A stretch of DNA of 34,310 nt, from positions 1,410,918 to 1,445,227 of the forward strand of contig NZ_QREM01000009.1 of the NCBI RefSeq assembly GCF_003353015.1. The letters run 5' to 3'. Origin of the DNA: Xanthomonas arboricola. Lineage in GTDB: Bacteria; Pseudomonadota; Gammaproteobacteria; Xanthomonadales; Xanthomonadaceae. A model generated the notes under the pieces. The model did no database searches. It saw only the letters and a list, made by a program, of their open reading frames with translations, and was not told the DNA's origin. A program made the position numbers and the translations under genes. Below are positions 18,985 through 25,516 of the stretch, piece after piece; position 1 is the first letter of the stretch, and each line of letters begins with the position of its first letter.

Positions 18985-19075
18985 GGGATTCGGCATTCGG
19001 GATTGGGGATTCGCCCAAGCCAGAGCGAACCAATGCCCGCTGTTACGAATCCCCTCATCCCCAATCCCGAATCCC
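18985..19075. repeat. Inverted GGGATTC/GGGATTG repeat between citH and the phaB-like gene
   Basis: A left arm at 18985-19013 is roughly complementary to a right arm at 19046-19075, both made of GGGATTC/GGGATTG-type heptamers, around a 32-base spacer. It lies ten bases past the citH stop and ends just before the AAGGAG of the next gene. It could act as a transcript-processing or termination structure. It belongs to the same family as 15974-16095. Confidence 0.75.
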
Positions 19076-19097
19076 AAACTCCGAAGGAGTTCAAGCA

Positions 19098-19838
19098 ATG
19101 ACACTTCGCATCGCATACGTCACCAGCGGCATGGGCAGCGTGGGTACCGCGATCTGCCAGAAGCTGGCGCGCAGCGGGCATACCGTGGTCGCCGGTTGCG
19201 GGCCCAATTCGCCGCGCAAGACCTCCTGGTTGCGCGAGCAACGCGAGCAGGGCTTCGAGTTCGTCGCCTCCGAGGGCAACGCCGCCGACTGGGAGTCCAC
19301 CGTGGCCGCCTTTGCCAAGGTCAAGGCCGAGGTGGGCGAGATCGATGTGCTGGTCAACAACGCCGGCGGCAGCCGCGACACCTTGTTCCGGCAGATGAGC
19401 CGCGACGACTGGAATGCGGTGATCGCCAGCAACCTGCACTCGCTGTTCAACATCACCAAGCAGGTGGTCGACGGCATGACGTCGCGTGGTTGGGGACGCA
19501 TCGTCAACATCGGCTCGGTCAGTGCGCACAAGGGCCAGATCGGGCAGATCAATTTCGCCACCGCCAAGGCGGCGATGCATGGCTTCAGCCGTGCGCTGGC
19601 GCAGGAAGTCGCCTCGCGCGGGGTCACCGTCAACACCATCTCGCCGGGCTATATCGCCAGCGCCTCGATCAGCAGTTTCCCGCCCGACGTGCTCGACCGC
19701 CTGGCCACCTCGGTGCCGATCCGCCGGCTCGGCAAGCCGGCCGAAGTCGCCGGGCTGTGCGCCTGGCTCGCCTCCGATGAAGCCGCCTACGTGACCGGTG
19801 CCGATTACGCGGTCAACGGTGGCCTGTACATGGGCTGA
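19098..19838 (+). CDS. PhaB-like short-chain dehydrogenase with Phe at the catalytic Tyr position
   Basis: The 246-residue product is strikingly similar along its whole length to acetoacetyl-CoA reductase PhaB: VVAGCGPNSPRK, EVGEIDVLVNNAG, NLHSLFNITKQVVDGM, GWGRIVNIGSV, ALAQEVASRGVTVNTISPGYIA and a C-terminal GADYAVNGGLYMG. The PhaB catalytic triad is S140-Y153-K157. Here S140 and K157 are kept but residue 153 is phenylalanine (TTC at 19554-19556). The nucleotide-binding motif also starts TSGMGSVG rather than TGGMGGIG. Normal reduction of acetoacetyl-CoA would be expected to be impaired. The frame is intact, so it may be a repurposed or binding-only protein rather than a decayed gene. AAGGAG eight bases upstream fixes the start. 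Confidence 0.88.
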   Translation: MTLRIAYVTSGMGSVGTAICQKLARSGHTVVAGCGPNSPRKTSWLREQREQGFEFVASEGNAADWESTVAAFAKVKAEVGEIDVLVNNAGGSRDTLFRQMSRDDWNAVIASNLHSLFNITKQVVDGMTSRGWGRIVNIGSVSAHKGQIGQINFATAKAAMHGFSRALAQEVASRGVTVNTISPGYIASASISSFPPDVLDRLATSVPIRRLGKPAEVAGLCAWLASDEAAYVTGADYAVNGGLYMG

Positions 19839-20252
19839 GAAACGCCGGGAAGACGGCGAGCGATCTTCAGGGGAGTGCCGACAGCGCGCACGCGCCGGCC
19901 TGCGGGTGGTGCGTGCCGGTTCCCAACGCCGGCCACGTCGCCAGGCGCTGAGCGCCGTCGCTCTCATGGTCGCGCTGAAGCTTCACTGCTCTAAGCTTCA
20001 CTGCTCTAAGCATCACCACTTTAAGCATCACCGCTCCAAACAGCACTGATCTGCAGCATCGATGATCTGCGGCTCACCACCCAGCAGGCTCACGCTCGTC
20101 GTGGCCGCTGTCATGCACGCCGCGCCTGCCCTGCGCTTGCATGCAGGTGGGTGATGGCGCCTGACCAGCACGCACAAGCGACCGCCACTGCGTCGATCAA
20201 CCCGTCTCCAGCGCGAACTGATTACACTCGGGTTTTTCCGCACTGCGCTGAC
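19839..20252. other. Intergenic region containing short tandem repeats
   Basis: This 414-base stretch lies between the phaB-like gene and suxR. Apart from the 15-base tandem repeat at 19978-20052 I see no gene or clear terminator. The suxR promoter is presumably in its right part, where an AT-richer patch (GATTACACTCGGGTTTTTC) precedes the suxR ATG. Confidence 0.45.
19978..20052 (+). repeat. Five degenerate 15-base tandem repeats
   Basis: Units at 19978-19992 and 19993-20007 are identical (AAGCTTCACTGCTCT). The next three (20008-20022, 20023-20037, 20038-20052) diverge progressively: AAGCATCACCACTTT, AAGCATCACCGCTCC, AAACAGCACTGATCT. Because the period is a multiple of three, an open frame across it reads as KLHCS-like five-residue repeats ending KQH. 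That frame begins inside the preceding gene and is not annotated as coding. Confidence 0.85.
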
Positions 20253-21284
20253 ATGGCCAAACCTTCAGAACGCGCCACGCCGGGTGCCCGCCCGCAGATG
20301 GCCGACATCGCCCGCATGGCGGGGGTGTCCGAATCCACCGTGTCGCGCGCCCTGGCCGGCAGCCCGGTGGTGGCCGAGCGGACGCGTGCCTACATCAAGC
20401 AGATTGCCGCCGATGCGGGCTACCAGGTCGATCCGATCGCGCGCAGCCTGCGCGCCAAACGCTCCAATACGGTGAGCGTGGCAGTGCCGATGATGCATGC
20501 GCTGGACCAGCCGCTGTCGGATCCCTTCATGATGACGATGCTGGCACTGCTGGCCGAGGAACTGACCGGGCGCGGCTACAGCATGCTGCTGTCCAAGCTG
20601 GACCGGCATCAGGACGGATGGGTGGAACAACTCGCACGCGGCAGCCGCTCCGATGGCGTGATCGTGCTGGGGCAAAGCTCCGAGCATGCCGCGCTGGACG
20701 AAGCCGCACGCGATGGCCTGCCGATGGCGGTGTGGGGCAGCCGCATCGACGGGCAGTCGTACATCAGCGTGGGCAGCGACAATTTCCAGGGCGGCGCGCT
20801 GGCCACCGACCATCTGATCGCCAGCGGCCGTCGCCGCATTGCCTTCCTGGGCGATGACCAGTTGCCCGAGGTTGCGCCGCGCTTTGCCGGCTATCGCCAC
20901 GCGCTGCAGCGGCACGGGCTGGACTTCGATACGCGGCTGCACGCGCGCAGCCACTTTCTCAGCGAGGACGCCTACCGCCTCACCCGCGCCATGCTCAAGA
21001 AGACCGATCCGCCGGATGGGCTGTTCGCCGCCTCCGACGTGATCGCCGTCGGTGCGATCCGCGCCCTGGTCGAAGCCGGGCATCGCGTGCCGCAGGACAT
21101 CTCGCTGGTGGGCTTCGACGATATTCCGCTGGCCGCCTACAGCCAGCCACCGTTGACCACGGTGCGGCAGGACCTGGGGCTGGCCGCACGCCTGCTGGTG
21201 GACCGGCTCTTGGCGCTGATCGGCGGCGAAGCGGTGGAGTCGGTGGAGATGCCGGTGAAGCTGGTGGTGCGTGAGTCGGCGTGA
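20253..21284 (+). CDS. suxR: LacI-family repressor of the sucrose locus, SuxR
   Basis: The 343-residue regulator has an N-terminal LacI-type helix-turn-helix and hinge (about residues 15-70: MADIARMAGVSESTVSRALAG...ARSLRAKRS) and a periplasmic-binding-protein-like effector domain ending in the typical VGFDDIPLAAYSQPPLTTVRQD segment. In Xanthomonas SuxR represses the sux genes and is relieved by sucrose or a derivative. The start at MAKPSER is chosen because the helix-turn-helix follows closely; the upstream in-frame extension looks non-coding. Two LacI-type palindromes in the suxC-suxA promoter region are the likely operators. No such palindrome was spotted in front of suxR itself. Confidence 0.93.
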   Translation: MAKPSERATPGARPQMADIARMAGVSESTVSRALAGSPVVAERTRAYIKQIAADAGYQVDPIARSLRAKRSNTVSVAVPMMHALDQPLSDPFMMTMLALLAEELTGRGYSMLLSKLDRHQDGWVEQLARGSRSDGVIVLGQSSEHAALDEAARDGLPMAVWGSRIDGQSYISVGSDNFQGGALATDHLIASGRRRIAFLGDDQLPEVAPRFAGYRHALQRHGLDFDTRLHARSHFLSEDAYRLTRAMLKKTDPPDGLFAASDVIAVGAIRALVEAGHRVPQDISLVGFDDIPLAAYSQPPLTTVRQDLGLAARLLVDRLLALIGGEAVESVEMPVKLVVRESA

Positions 21285-21288
21285 GGCC

Positions 21289-21344
21289 GGGAATGGGGAT
21301 TGGGGATTGGGGATTGGGGATCGGGAATCGGGAATCGGGAATCG
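21289..21344 (+). repeat. Tandem heptamer array with G-quadruplex potential
   Basis: Four GGGG runs at 21295-21298, 21302-21305, 21309-21312 and 21316-21319 are spaced by ATT, then the array shifts to GGGAATC-type units up to 21344. It starts five bases after the suxR stop, between convergent suxR and suxC. Four G4 runs with three-base loops are a textbook quadruplex-forming pattern on the plus strand. Unlike the related elements upstream, only one arm is present. Confidence 0.8.
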
Positions 21345-21406
21345 TAGGAGCGCGTGTCGGCGGCGGGTTGCACGCAATCGGTTGCTGCTACCACGCTGCT
21401 TTTCTT

Positions 21407-21428
21407 AGTGCCGTGGCAGTACGGCACT
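21407..21428. terminator. Hairpin between convergent suxR and suxC
   Basis: Perfect arms AGTGCCGT and ACGGCACT flank a six-base loop. A shifted alternative stem, GGCAGT/ACTGCC, uses part of the same bases and excludes the first. It lies ten bases past the suxC stop. No T-tract follows on either strand, so termination is only a possibility. Confidence 0.35.
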
Positions 21429-21438
21429 GCCGCGGCGG

Positions 21439-22758
21439 CTAGGCCGCCACGGCCCTGGGCTTGCGGACGCGTACGCACAGCATCGCCACCGCCGCTGCCA
21501 GCATCAGCGCGCCGGCCAGGCGGATCACGTTGCGCGGGTCGCCCTGCAATAGCCACGCGTAGTACAGCGGCAGGGTGACGATCTGGATCAGCATCGGCAG
21601 CACGATGAACAGGTTGAACAGCCCCATGTACACGCCGGTGCGCTCGGGCGGAATGCTGTCGGCCAGCATCAGGTAGGGGTTGCCCATCATGCTGGCCCAG
21701 GCCAGGCCGATGCCGACCATCGGCAGCAGCATCAGCCAGCGGTCCTGGATGCCGGGCAACACCCACATGCCCACGCCTGCCGCGACCAGGCAGGCCGCAT
21801 GCGTGTACTTGGGGCCGATGCGGCGCACCACCGGCACCATCGCAAACGCGGCCAGGAACGCGATGAAGTTGTAGAACCCACCGATCTGCCCATTGACCAG
21901 GCCGGCCTCGCGGAAGCCATGCGAGGTGGCGTCGGTGGTGCCGAACAAGCTGGTCGACAGCGACAACACGATGTACTGCCAGTAGCAGAAAATCGCATAC
22001 CACTGGAACAGCATCACCGGCGCGAGCTGGCGCATGGTCGGCGGCATCGCGCGCAGGGCGGTGTAGATTTCGCGCACGGTGGCGCCCAGCCCGGCACCGG
22101 TCTGGCGCATCCGCGCGATCTCTGCCGGCGCGATCGCCGGCTCGCGCACACTGCGCGCGGTGAGCAGGATCGAGGCCGCAGAGAACCCCGCACCGATCAC
22201 GAACGCGGCGATGGTGACGTAGGGAATGTGGTGCGCATTGGCGGCGTCCTGGTTCATGCCCATCCACACCAGCAACGGCGGGGTCAGATAGGCCAGCGTC
22301 TGCGCAAGCCCGGTGAACGCGCTTTGGGTCAGATACCCCAGCGGCCGCTGCGGTGGCGCCAGCACATCGCTGACCAGGGCGCGGTATGGCTCCATCGCCA
22401 CGTTGTTGGCCGCGTCCAGGATCCACAGCAAGCACACCGCCATCCACAGCGCAGTGCTGAACGGCATCGCCAGCAGGCACAGGCTGCACACCAGCGCGCC
22501 CAGCACCATGTACGGCATGCGCCGGCCCCAGCGGGTCACCGAGCGGTCGCTCCACGCACCGACGAACGGCTGCAGCACCAGCCCGGTGATCGGCCCGGCC
22601 AGCCACAGGTACGGCAAGCTGGCGTGATCGGCGCCCAGATAGTTGTAGATCGGGCTCATGTTGCTCTGTTGCAGGCCGAAACTGTATTGCACGCCGAAGA
22701 AGCCGGCGTTGAGCGCCAGGATGCGCGCGAAGGAGAACGGAGTGGCGGTCGACGACAT
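21439..22758 (-). CDS. suxC: Inner-membrane sucrose transporter SuxC (MFS-type)
   Basis: The 439-residue protein has about twelve hydrophobic segments and major-facilitator signatures, such as GAWSDRSVTRWGRRMPYMVLGA after the second segment and MEPYRALVSDV in the first half. It belongs with sugar:cation symporters that include sucrose carriers. In the Xanthomonas sux locus SuxC moves sucrose from the periplasm to the cytoplasm. The start at MSSTATPFSFARI gives a short cytoplasmic N-terminus; the upstream in-frame extension is unlike family members. It is divergent from suxA, and an operator palindrome lies about 60 bases upstream of its ATG, consistent with SuxR control. Confidence 0.92.
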   Translation of the reverse strand: MSSTATPFSFARILALNAGFFGVQYSFGLQQSNMSPIYNYLGADHASLPYLWLAGPITGLVLQPFVGAWSDRSVTRWGRRMPYMVLGALVCSLCLLAMPFSTALWMAVCLLWILDAANNVAMEPYRALVSDVLAPPQRPLGYLTQSAFTGLAQTLAYLTPPLLVWMGMNQDAANAHHIPYVTIAAFVIGAGFSAASILLTARSVREPAIAPAEIARMRQTGAGLGATVREIYTALRAMPPTMRQLAPVMLFQWYAIFCYWQYIVLSLSTSLFGTTDATSHGFREAGLVNGQIGGFYNFIAFLAAFAMVPVVRRIGPKYTHAACLVAAGVGMWVLPGIQDRWLMLLPMVGIGLAWASMMGNPYLMLADSIPPERTGVYMGLFNLFIVLPMLIQIVTLPLYYAWLLQGDPRNVIRLAGALMLAAAVAMLCVRVRKPRAVAA

Positions 22759-22818
22759 GCGGAGCCCTGGGCATCGGTGCGGCTCCCAGTGGCCGCAGCG
22801 CACTGTACCCTGCCGTCT

Positions 22819-22834
22819 TTGCAATCGATTGTAA
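22819..22834. promoter_or_regulatory. SuxR-type operator, suxC-proximal
   Basis: TTGCAATCGATTGTAA is a near-perfect palindrome centred on CG, the layout typical of LacI-family sites. It lies about 60 bases upstream of the suxC start. The same core occurs again at 22908. Binding by SuxR is inferred from position and family. Confidence 0.8.
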
Positions 22835-22907
22835 CGCTGCGCCGCAACACGCTTTCGCTTACAGATACATGAGCTCGCCGAACCAAAAGCAATGCTGCAT
22901 TGCAGGA

Positions 22908-22923
22908 TTGCAATCGATTGTAT
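22908..22923. promoter_or_regulatory. SuxR-type operator, suxA-proximal
   Basis: TTGCAATCGATTGTAT repeats the first fifteen bases of the site at 22819. The two centres are 89 bases apart. This copy lies about 100 bases before the suxA ATG and may overlap or flank its promoter. Two sites this close could allow separate control of the two divergent promoters or looping. Confidence 0.8.
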
Positions 22924-23025
22924 TGGGGCGTATTACTGCGCTCGCACTGCAGGCCACACGGCCACTCCCTGGGAGGGGACGATGCAGGCGTCGGCCTACC
23001 ACCATCCGTGAAAGAGAGAACCGCA

Positions 23026-25482
23026 ATGCCCACCTTGCACACCCTGCGCCTGCACGCCCTGGCCTGCGCGGTCGTTTCCTGCCTGTGCGCGCCTGCCGCG
23101 CTGGCGCAGGACGCGACTACCGCCGCATCCGACACGCCGCCGGCCGCCGACAGCGCCGCGGTCAACCTGGATTCGGTGTTCGTCACCGGCACTTCCACCG
23201 CCACCACCAAGTTGAAATCCAGCGTGTCGGTCAGCACCGTCGGCGCCGAGGCGATCGAACAGTCGGCGCCGCGCAGCACCGCCGAAATCTTCCGCAACAT
23301 TCCCGGCATCCGCTCCGAATCCAGCGGTGGCGAGGGCAACGCCAACATCGCCGTGCGTGGCCTGCCGGTGGCCTCCGGTGGCGCCAAGTTCCTGCAGCTG
23401 CAGGAGGACGGCCTGCCGGTGATGGAGTTCGGCGATATCGCCTTCGGTAACGCCGATATCTTCCTGCGCTCGGATTTCACGATGGATCGCATCGAAGCCA
23501 TCCGCGGCGGCTCGGCCTCGACGTTCACCAGCAATGCGCCCGGCGGCATCATCAACTTCATCAGCAAGACCGGCGACACCGAAGGCGGCAGCGTCGGCGT
23601 GAGCCGCGGCCTGGATTACGACAACACCCGCGTGGACTTCAACTACGGCGCCCCGTTTGCCGAACACTGGCAGTTCAACATCGGCGGCTTCTTCCGCCAG
23701 GGCGACGGCGTGCGCGATGCCGGCTACACCACCGACAAGGGCGGCCAGCTCAAGGCCAACCTCACCCGCCTGTTCGAGAACGGCTACGTGCGTGTCTATG
23801 GCAAATACCTCAACGATCGCGCCGCCGGTTATCTGCCGGTGCCGACCTCGGTGCGTGGCCGCGACGGCTCGCCGGACCTGGGCGGCTTTGCCGGTTTCGA
23901 TCCGGGCAACGACACCTTGTACAGCCGCAATTTCCGCAGCGATGTCGGCCTGGACGGCAACAACCGGCCGCGCCGCACCGACCTGGGCGACGGCATGCAT
24001 CCGATCTCGCGCACCATCGGCGCCGAGGCCTGGTTCGACCTGGGCAACGGCTGGAACCTGAGCGAGAAGTTCCGCATCGCCGACAACAGCGGCCGCTTCG
24101 TCAGCCCGTTCCCGGCCGAGGTCACCGATGCCGCCACGCTCGCCGCCTCCATCGGCGGCGCCGGCGCGCAACTGGTGCAGGCCACAGGCCCCGACGCCGG
24201 CCAGGCCTACACCGGCAACGCGATCCGCACGCATCTGTTCAACGTGGCGATCAACGACCTGGGCAACGTCACCAACGACCTCAGCGTCTCGCGCGAGTTC
24301 GGCGGCGACGGCCGCACCCTCAACCTGCGCATGGGTTACTACACTTCGCGCCAGACCATCGACATGGACTGGACCTGGAACTCCTACGTGCAGACCCTGG
24401 GCCGCGATTCGCGCCTGCTCAACGTGGTCGATGCCGGCGGCGTGTCGCGCTCGCAAAACGGCCTGTACGCGTACGGCACCCCGTTCTGGGGCGATTGCTG
24501 CATCACCCGCAGCTACGACGTGCGCTACGACGTCAACGCACCGTATGTGGCACTGACCTTCGACAGCGGCAAGTTCAGCATCGACGGCAGCCTGCGTTAC
24601 GACATGGGCGATGCGCGCGGCAACTATGCCGGCACCGCGATCGCGCAGAACCTGGACGTCAACGGCGACGGCGTGATCCAGCCGGTGGAACAGCGCGTGG
24701 CCACGGTCGACACCGCCAACGCGCGGCCGGTGGATTACGACTGGAACTACCTGTCGTATTCGTTGGGCAGCAATTACCTGATCAACGACGACCTGGGCGC
24801 ATTCGCGCGCATCAGCCGCGGCGCACGCGCCAATGCCGACCGCCTGCTGTTCGGCGTGGTCCGCGACGACGGCTCGGTCTCCTCCGACGAAGGCGTCAAC
24901 GTGGTCCGCCAGGCCGAAGCCGGCCTGAAGTGGCGCCGCGACGGGCTGAGCCTGTTCGCCACCGCGTTCTCCGCACGCACCGAGGAACAGAACTTCGAAG
25001 TCACCAGCCAGCGCTTCTTCAACCGCAGCTACGAGGCGCACGGCGTGGAGCTGGAAGCCAGCTACCGCTACGAAGGTTTCACCGTCAACGGCGGCCTGAC
25101 CTGGACCGATGCGGAGATTTCCAAGGACCAGATCACCCCGGCAAACACCGGCAACGTGCCGCGTCGCCAGGCCGACGTGGTGTGGCAGTTGACGCCCAGC
25201 TATCGCGGCGACGGCTACCAGTTCGGCGTCAACCTGATCGGTACCACCGATGCCTACACCCAGGATTCCAACCAGCTGAAGATGCCCGGCTATACGCAGG
25301 TGAACCTGTTCGGCGACTACCGGGTGACCGACGCACTGACCGTCGCGCTCAACGTCAACAACCTGTTCAACGCCTTCGGCCTGACCGAGGCCGAGGAAGC
25401 CAGCATCCCGGCCAATGGCATCATCCGTGCGCGCTCGATCGCCGGCCGCACCACCAGCATCAGCCTGCGTTACGACTTCTAA
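23026..25482 (+). CDS. suxA: TonB-dependent sucrose receptor SuxA
   Basis: The 818-residue outer-membrane receptor has a signal peptide ending PAALA, a TonB-box-like LDSVFVTG, a plug domain (AEIFRNIPGIRSESSGGEGNANIAVRGLPV, MDRIEAIRGGSASTFTSNAPGGIINFISKTG) and a long barrel ending LRYDF. In Xanthomonas SuxA carries sucrose with high affinity across the outer membrane, powered by TonB. Context makes the assignment strong: divergent suxC, downstream suxB, upstream LacI-type operators. The start at MPTLHTLRL follows a purine-rich GAAAGAGAGAA and gives a proper signal peptide; upstream in-frame starts do not. suxB follows after 34 bases that contain a hairpin. Confidence 0.95.
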   Translation: MPTLHTLRLHALACAVVSCLCAPAALAQDATTAASDTPPAADSAAVNLDSVFVTGTSTATTKLKSSVSVSTVGAEAIEQSAPRSTAEIFRNIPGIRSESSGGEGNANIAVRGLPVASGGAKFLQLQEDGLPVMEFGDIAFGNADIFLRSDFTMDRIEAIRGGSASTFTSNAPGGIINFISKTGDTEGGSVGVSRGLDYDNTRVDFNYGAPFAEHWQFNIGGFFRQGDGVRDAGYTTDKGGQLKANLTRLFENGYVRVYGKYLNDRAAGYLPVPTSVRGRDGSPDLGGFAGFDPGNDTLYSRNFRSDVGLDGNNRPRRTDLGDGMHPISRTIGAEAWFDLGNGWNLSEKFRIADNSGRFVSPFPAEVTDAATLAASIGGAGAQLVQATGPDAGQAYTGNAIRTHLFNVAINDLGNVTNDLSVSREFGGDGRTLNLRMGYYTSRQTIDMDWTWNSYVQTLGRDSRLLNVVDAGGVSRSQNGLYAYGTPFWGDCCITRSYDVRYDVNAPYVALTFDSGKFSIDGSLRYDMGDARGNYAGTAIAQNLDVNGDGVIQPVEQRVATVDTANARPVDYDWNYLSYSLGSNYLINDDLGAFARISRGARANADRLLFGVVRDDGSVSSDEGVNVVRQAEAGLKWRRDGLSLFATAFSARTEEQNFEVTSQRFFNRSYEAHGVELEASYRYEGFTVNGGLTWTDAEISKDQITPANTGNVPRRQADVVWQLTPSYRGDGYQFGVNLIGTTDAYTQDSNQLKMPGYTQVNLFGDYRVTDALTVALNVNNLFNAFGLTEAEEASIPANGIIRARSIAGRTTSISLRYDF

Positions 25483-25490
25483 GGACCCCT

Positions 25491-25509
25491 CGCCGGGCTG
25501 GTCCCGGCG
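25491..25509 (+). terminator. Intercistronic hairpin between suxA and suxB
   Basis: Arms CGCCGGG and CCCGGCG form a seven-base GC stem with loop CTGGT, eight bases past the suxA stop and seven bases before the suxB ATG, followed by CTTTCC. It could act as a weak terminator, a processing or stability stem, or hinder ribosome loading at suxB, which lacks an obvious Shine-Dalgarno sequence. Confidence 0.5.
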
Positions 25510-25516
25510 CTTTCCA

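Noticed and set aside
19798..20049. 83-codon frame running from the phaB-like gene end through the 15-base repeats
   Set aside because: Its first part overlaps the dehydrogenase in another frame and no ribosome-binding site is seen. The repeat peptide is noted as a finding but not called as a gene.
19978..20052. CRISPR-like array
   Set aside because: The repeats are contiguous with no spacers and the unit is only 15 bases; no cas genes are present.
21289..21344. Insertion sequence end
   Set aside because: The heptamer array has no transposase, no terminal inverted repeat of its own and no visible target duplication; a simple repeat expansion explains it better.
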